DNA of 64,000 nucleotides, taken from NCBI GenBank assembly GCA_004557645.1, contig SFGI01000002.1:1-64000 (forward strand). Reading direction: 5' to 3'. This document shows, one piece after another, positions 60,215-64,000 of this stretch. Within the stretch, counting starts at the first letter, position 1. Each line of letters starts with the position of its first letter. The notes beneath the pieces are model-generated. The model had not been told where the DNA came from. It worked only from the letters and a program-made list of their open reading frames with translations, and ran no database searches. The position numbers and the translations under genes are program-made. The stretch is from [Eubacterium] saphenum. Lineage in GTDB: Bacteria > Bacillota > Clostridia > Lachnospirales > Anaerotignaceae.

Positions 60215-60862
60215 TTATTCTTCGATGATGGCAACGGCACGGATGGGCGCACCGTCGGCTTCTTTATATTTCAGGGGAAGGGCCGCCAAGGTAAACAGAC
60301 CGCCGCCGATCTTTTCCAGATTGGTCAGGTTTTCCATGATAACGATGTCCCCATTGCCAAGGAGCTTTTTATGTCTGGGCAGGGTCATTTCCTCCACAGG
60401 GTCGATGCCGATGGTATCAAAGCCTAGACCCTTTTTACCGCTGTCCAAGGCATACTGACAAATCTCCATGCTGACAACGGGATAGTCCCCAAAATATTCT
60501 GCCTTGCCCCAGTTTTCATCCCAGCCGGTGTTGAAGAGCAGAAATTCCGCCTGATCCGCCATTTCACGCACTGCTTCGATGCGCTCCATGCCGATCTCAT
60601 CCCCTGCTTTCAAATCACGGCAATCGATGACAAGGGCTTTCCCAACAAACTGGGCAGCAGGCATTTCATCCAGCTTTGTCCGTTCCGGGAAAAGGTGGTA
60701 GGGGGCATCCATGTGGCTGCCTGTGTGGGAGGTGATGTGGAACATGGTCTCCCGAAAGCCATCTGTTTCAAAGGTATTGGCCACCTCCAGCCCTGCAGGG
60801 GCTGTGCCGGGGAAAACGGGCATATCACTGGAAATGGTCTGGGTCAGATCAATCACATTCAT
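60215..60862 (-). CDS. Cyclase-family metallohydrolase (kynurenine formamidase fold)
   Basis: 215 residues from ATG 60862 (MNVIDLTQTISSDMPVFPGT), behind AAGGAG. The metal motif is HTGSHMDAPYH, and later GFDTIGIDPVEE and HKKLLGNGDIVIMENLTNLEKI match the cyclase family. Members include kynurenine formamidase and isatin hydrolase; the substrate here is not known. It sits between brnQ and cwlD, on the same strand but across the brnQ terminator. Confidence 0.87.
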   Translation of the reverse strand: MNVIDLTQTISSDMPVFPGTAPAGLEVANTFETDGFRETMFHITSHTGSHMDAPYHLFPERTKLDEMPAAQFVGKALVIDCRDLKAGDEIGMERIEAVREMADQAEFLLFNTGWDENWGKAEYFGDYPVVSMEICQYALDSGKKGLGFDTIGIDPVEEMTLPRHKKLLGNGDIVIMENLTNLEKIGGGLFTLAALPLKYKEADGAPIRAVAIIEE

Positions 60863-60940
60863 GTTGTTTTTCTCCTTCCTCTTCATGCTCTCATTTTTTT
60901 AAAATTATAGCATAGGGTCTGCCTTCTGTCACCCATAGGA

Positions 60941-60975
60941 AAAACCCGCCTCCGACCAAGCCGAAAACGGGTTTT
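60941..60975 (-). terminator. Terminator after brnQ
   Basis: AAAACCCG (60941-60948) pairs with CGGGTTTT (60968-60975), with an inner CGG/CCG pair. T-rich on the minus strand. Confidence 0.8.
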
Positions 60976-60982
60976 CACAGGT

Positions 60983-62326
60983 TTATTCTTTTATAGTTTT
61001 TCCTTGCACCGGGACTTTTTCACGATAACAAAAGTATCCGATGAGCATGAACACGATGGCAACGGGCACCCAGCTCAGCTTATATGCCGCCAGAGGGATT
61101 CTGTTGTAAAAATCATTGTATGCCTGAATATGCAGTCCGAACAAATCGTTATAAGTATACAGAACATCCAGCATCCCCATAATAAAGGAAACAATCACCC
61201 CAAAACGCATGGCGTTCAGCTTTCTGGCATCCAAGCAATTGGGCATAAAGGAATAATACAGAGTGATCACGATAGCACCGGGATAAAAGGCATCCAGCAG
61301 GGGCGCAAAGAACGCTACGATAGTATTCAGACCGATGCTGCCGATGATGGTGCTGCCGATGAGAACCAAAATCGTCCCCTTGCGGTAAGGCAGCTTTCCA
61401 GCAGTAGCTTCTTCAAAATATTCCGCTGTTGCCGCTGTCAGCCCAATGGCTGTGGTCAGGGAAGCAAAGACCAGGGCGATGCTGAAAAAGATACCGCCCA
61501 TTCTGCCCCAAAGCTCCAAAACCACCTGGGTATACAAAGAAGCATATTTCAAATCCAAGGTATCCCCTACAAAGGAGCCCACCAGCATATGCCCCAGATG
61601 GGTCAGGCAGAGCATCCCAATGCCGATAACGCCAACTTTGATGATCATGGCATTCAGGCGATGTTCCGCCACGCCTTTTTCCCGCAGGTTATTCAAAATG
61701 ATGATGCCAAAGACCAGCCCGCAGAGCAGGTCGCCGGTGGCATAGCCCTCTGTGAAGCCATAGACGATGGGGGGCTTGTCATAGCTGGGTTCTGCCCATG
61801 TGGAAATGGGGGTTGCCAAGCCCTTGGCAATGACCCCGATAACGATAATCACCAGAACAGGAAACAGGATATTACTGATTTTATCTACCATTTTGGAACG
61901 GCTGGAAACAAACCAATATGTCAAGAGATAATAGCCGCAGGAAAACAGCACGATGGGCAGCATGGAATCGATCTGCATCCCGGTGATCTGCATGATCGCA
62001 TCCCAGGAGGCAGCACTCATACGAGGAATGACGTACAAAGGTCCTAAGATCATAATGGTGGCACCACAGAAAAACTGTCCGAATTTGGGCAGGGCACGAG
62101 TGGTGACCGCAAGGAAGGTTCCCTTCCCTCTGGACAGTGCTACATAGGCCAAGAGCGGCAGCAGCAAAGCTGTGATAAAAACGCCGATATAAGCAGAAAA
62201 AACGGCACTTCCGCTTTCCTTCCCCCATGTCATGGGCCAGATCATGCTGGATGCGCCAAAATGCATGGCAAACAGCGCACCGCCCATCAAAAACAAAGAC
62301 AGTACGGATAATTCTTTTTTCTTCAT
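60983..62326 (-). CDS. brnQ: Branched-chain amino-acid transporter BrnQ (LIVCS family)
   Basis: 447 residues and about 12 membrane segments. N-terminal LSLFLMGGALFAMHFGASSMIWP matches the LIVCS signature (FGAGN-like glycine-rich loop before the first Na+ site). Later ILVLIGSTIIGSIGLNTIVAFFAPLLDAFYPGAIVITLYY matches the conserved GLNxI...P.L...YP segment. It is an Na+-coupled uptake system for Leu, Ile and Val. Single gene, GGAGGG before the ATG. Confidence 0.9.
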   Translation of the reverse strand: MKKKELSVLSLFLMGGALFAMHFGASSMIWPMTWGKESGSAVFSAYIGVFITALLLPLLAYVALSRGKGTFLAVTTRALPKFGQFFCGATIMILGPLYVIPRMSAASWDAIMQITGMQIDSMLPIVLFSCGYYLLTYWFVSSRSKMVDKISNILFPVLVIIVIGVIAKGLATPISTWAEPSYDKPPIVYGFTEGYATGDLLCGLVFGIIILNNLREKGVAEHRLNAMIIKVGVIGIGMLCLTHLGHMLVGSFVGDTLDLKYASLYTQVVLELWGRMGGIFFSIALVFASLTTAIGLTAATAEYFEEATAGKLPYRKGTILVLIGSTIIGSIGLNTIVAFFAPLLDAFYPGAIVITLYYSFMPNCLDARKLNAMRFGVIVSFIMGMLDVLYTYNDLFGLHIQAYNDFYNRIPLAAYKLSWVPVAIVFMLIGYFCYREKVPVQGKTIKE

Positions 62327-62438
62327 ACTTTCCCTCCTCTACTCTGCCATATCTTCTGATTTTATAGTAAAGCACCCCGGAAAGGCATAGTCAAGGGGGA
62401 AATTGACAAATTTTTCCCTTGAAATGGATTGCCTTGTC

Positions 62439-62756
62439 AAAAACTCTCCCCTTAGGGGAGGGTTTTTGGGGTGTCGACTTTGTCGACACCCTTCGTCGAA
62501 ATCAGGATTTCGACGAGTTGAGACAGAAGAATAAACAGATGGGTTCCATCGGCATAAATGCCTTGAAACCTTGTCAAAGCACTTGCCTTCGGCAAGCCGC
62601 CTAACGGCGGTGGCGTTTTCTTCGCCATGCACAGCTGTTTTCCTGTCGGAAGTGAATTCAATGCACCGCAAAGATAGATGCGGTCGGCGAAGCCGACTTT
62701 GCAAAGCAAAGTGCTGAATATCCTGTGGATTCCATTCAGGAAACGGGTTCGTTTCC
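62439..62756. repeat. Dense cluster of palindromes in a 546 bp gene-free gap
   Basis: At least seven perfect stems: 62439-62467 (CTCCCC/GGGGAG core), 62469-62491 GGGTGTCGAC-TTT-GTCGACACCC, 62494-62515 CGTCGAAAT-CAGG-ATTTCGACG, 62582-62596 CTTGCC-TTC-GGCAAG, 62596-62610 CCGCC/GGCGG, 62683-62697 GTCGGC-GAA-GCCGAC, 62697-62711 CTTTGC-AAA-GCAAAG. AGCACTT (62579-62585) and AAGTGCT (62708-62714) could close a large arm. GGAAAC/GTTTCC is at 62739-62756. Open frames across it are Arg-rich and have no ribosome site. I see no gene from 62327 to 62872. Confidence 0.75.
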
Positions 62757-62838
62757 CGAACCCTTCCGCTGCTCATAAATCACGCGTTCCACAATTTAAG
62801 CTTCTAATACCTGTTTTCCATAGTTTTTTACAAAAAAA

Positions 62839-62860
62839 GAACGGGAGAGTTTTCCCGTTC
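62839..62860 (-). terminator. Terminator of the TolC-like gene
   Basis: GAACGGGA pairs with TCCCGTTC. Seven T follow on the minus strand. Confidence 0.88.
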
Positions 62861-62872
62861 CTTTTCTCTTTT

Positions 62873-64000
62873 TTAGCCCAGCTGGGCTTTATAGGTATCG
62901 TAGATATCCAGGGTCGTGCCATCCATCAGCATATTATATTCCGCCCATGCTAGATCATAATCATAGGCTGCGGCGGACAATTCCATTTCCGTCTGCTCAA
63001 ACTGCAGCTGCAGCGCCTGCAATTCCACTGCTGAGACCAGCCCCAGCTTTGCGGAGACCTGCTGATGCTCCCATTCGGTCTTTGCCTTGGCGTAAGCATC
63101 TTTTTTGTTCTGATATACCGCCGCTGCTGCATTGATGCGATCCAGCTTCTTTTTCAGGTCGTTTGCAATATTGGCCTGCTGATCCTTCATGGCCACATCT
63201 GCCAAATCCATATCCAGCCTGCTGGCCTTAATCTGACCGTCATATTTGGTGGTATCCTTGGAATCCTTTTCCGCCTGCTGTTTATCCCTCCGCAGGGTCT
63301 TCAGCTTATAGTTTTTATCTGTGGCAGTTTTCAACAATTCTTCACTGTAGGCAGGGGCAGTTTCGATGACGCGGGTCAGTTCCGGTGGTGTGATGTTCAG
63401 TTCCTCGTCCAGTTCCCGTCCCATCAGGTCATTGAGCTGCCGTTTCAGCAAAGTCAGCCCGTCTTTGGCATCCTGCAGATCCTTCGCCCCTTGGAAAACT
63501 TCCAGTTTTTTGCCGGAAAGGTCTGTGGGGGTACTGAAGCCCAGTTCTGCCTTTTTCTCTTCGATCTGGCAGACCCGTTCCAAAAGTGCCTGCTTTTGGC
63601 TCAACAGGCTGACGCCCTTTTCCACCTGCACAGTTTTCGTTACCAAAAGCTGGGTCACCGCAAGGGCTTCGTTATCCCAGTCCTCCTTGGTCTTGTTCAA
63701 GTCCTGTTTGGTGTTTTTCAGTTCCTTTTGCTGATCCTCCAAAACATCCCGCTGCTGGTCGGCAATACTGTCCACCATGTCCTCCATGGCACTGGCAGTT
63801 TTGACGCTGCCGGAAAGCAAACCGCCGCTGATGTCTGCCAATCCGCCCAAAGCACCGCCCACAGCGCCCCCCAGAATTCCGCCGATTTGTCCAACTTGCC
63901 CTGCACCTGCCTGCCCTGCACTTGCAGCCTGGCTAGCCTGTCGCCTTGCCCTTGCCGCATCATCCTGAGTATCTCGCAATTCATCCAAGCCATCATCGAT
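62873..64000 (-). CDS. TolC-like coiled-coil protein, 5' end outside the window
   Basis: The frame is open from the right edge to the stop at 62873 (about 375 codons seen). No convincing start is visible; the first residues here read IDDGLDELRDTQDD, so the N-terminus is missing. A Gly/Ala-rich segment (AGAGQVGQIGGILGGAVGGALGGLADISGGLLSG) is followed by long amphipathic helices with many Lys, Glu and Gln. The last 60 residues (AKLGLVSAVELQALQLQFEQTEMELSAAAYDYDLAWAEYNML) match the outer-membrane-efflux TolC repeat pattern. Such TolC-like proteins occur in some monoderm Clostridia with surface or secretion roles not yet clear. Confidence 0.7.
   Translation of the reverse strand: MDDGLDELRDTQDDAARARRQASQAASAGQAGAGQVGQIGGILGGAVGGALGGLADISGGLLSGSVKTASAMEDMVDSIADQQRDVLEDQQKELKNTKQDLNKTKEDWDNEALAVTQLLVTKTVQVEKGVSLLSQKQALLERVCQIEEKKAELGFSTPTDLSGKKLEVFQGAKDLQDAKDGLTLLKRQLNDLMGRELDEELNITPPELTRVIETAPAYSEELLKTATDKNYKLKTLRRDKQQAEKDSKDTTKYDGQIKASRLDMDLADVAMKDQQANIANDLKKKLDRINAAAAVYQNKKDAYAKAKTEWEHQQVSAKLGLVSAVELQALQLQFEQTEMELSAAAYDYDLAWAEYNMLMDGTTLDIYDTYKAQLG

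Noticed and set aside
62339..62776. Arg-rich 145-codon frame in the brnQ/TolC gap
   Set aside because: The sequence is explained by the palindromes, the frame has no ribosome site and its end overlaps the brnQ leader.

Overview
The window looks like a chromosomal segment of a spore-forming anaerobic member of Clostridia, probably Lachnospirales and perhaps near Anaerotignum. This is an inference: no rRNA is present. The supporting genes are the sporulation genes spoIID, a spoIIQ-like gene, yabP, yabQ and cwlD, the electron-bifurcating NfnAB pair, anaerobic ribonucleotide reductase NrdDG, a methionine T-box, SLH-domain surface proteins and KtrAB-type K+ uptake. Most genes are on the minus strand. 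Several start at TTG or GTG behind a strong Shine-Dalgarno sequence.

Layout. 0-0.9 kb: AT-rich left edge with the start of a truncated membrane gene and a fragment of a collagen-like gene. 0.9-4.1 kb: polar amino-acid ABC transporter operon ending in a DapF-fold racemase. 4.3-11 kb: SLH protein with tandem repeats, MBL hydrolase, D-threonine aldolase-like enzyme, stalk-domain protein and a MerR regulator with its own MerR-type promoter. 11-18.7 kb: DUF896 protein, a nested mini-lipoprotein, thiI with its cysteine desulfurase, rsmE-prmA, nucleotidyltransferase, RluD-type synthase and frameshifted prfB. 18.8-30 kb: C39 peptidase, secA, KtrAB, tdk, MATE exporter, SLH/DUF4353 protein, EamA-type half transporter and hpf. 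30-30.6 kb: AT-rich gap with five DnaA-box matches. 30.6-39.4 kb: macrodomain protein, SpoIIQ-like and SpoIID, membrane proteins, radical SAM enzyme, an orphan RNA gene with a consensus promoter, cardiolipin synthase and acyl-ACP thioesterase. 39.4-42.7 kb: tRNA-Met/Glu/Val operon with Val remnants, then the mazG-hup-rqcP-yabP-yabQ-divIC cluster. 43-52 kb: nfnAB, glpK, nrdDG and dut. 52-55.1 kb: metNIQ under a T-box. 55-64 kb: LCP protein, GDPD protein, His-rich DUF1292 protein, DEAD-box helicase, CwlD, cyclase, BrnQ, a hairpin-rich gap and a TolC-like protein cut by the right edge.

The most unusual feature is a dispersed intergenic element made of several hairpins, with at least five clear copies and one decayed copy. 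Stem sequences differ between copies but remain fully paired, while loop motifs (GCT/GTT, AATGATT, TATC) are kept. Full copies are mirror-symmetric, like a MITE or BIME; others are single arms. Copies lie inside operons (nifS-thiI, rqcP-yabP, nrdG-dut), in the metN leader and at the dut/metQ convergence. A second class of hairpins with TTC or GAA loops clusters at 34.45, 39.45 and 62.4-62.7 kb and inside one of these elements.
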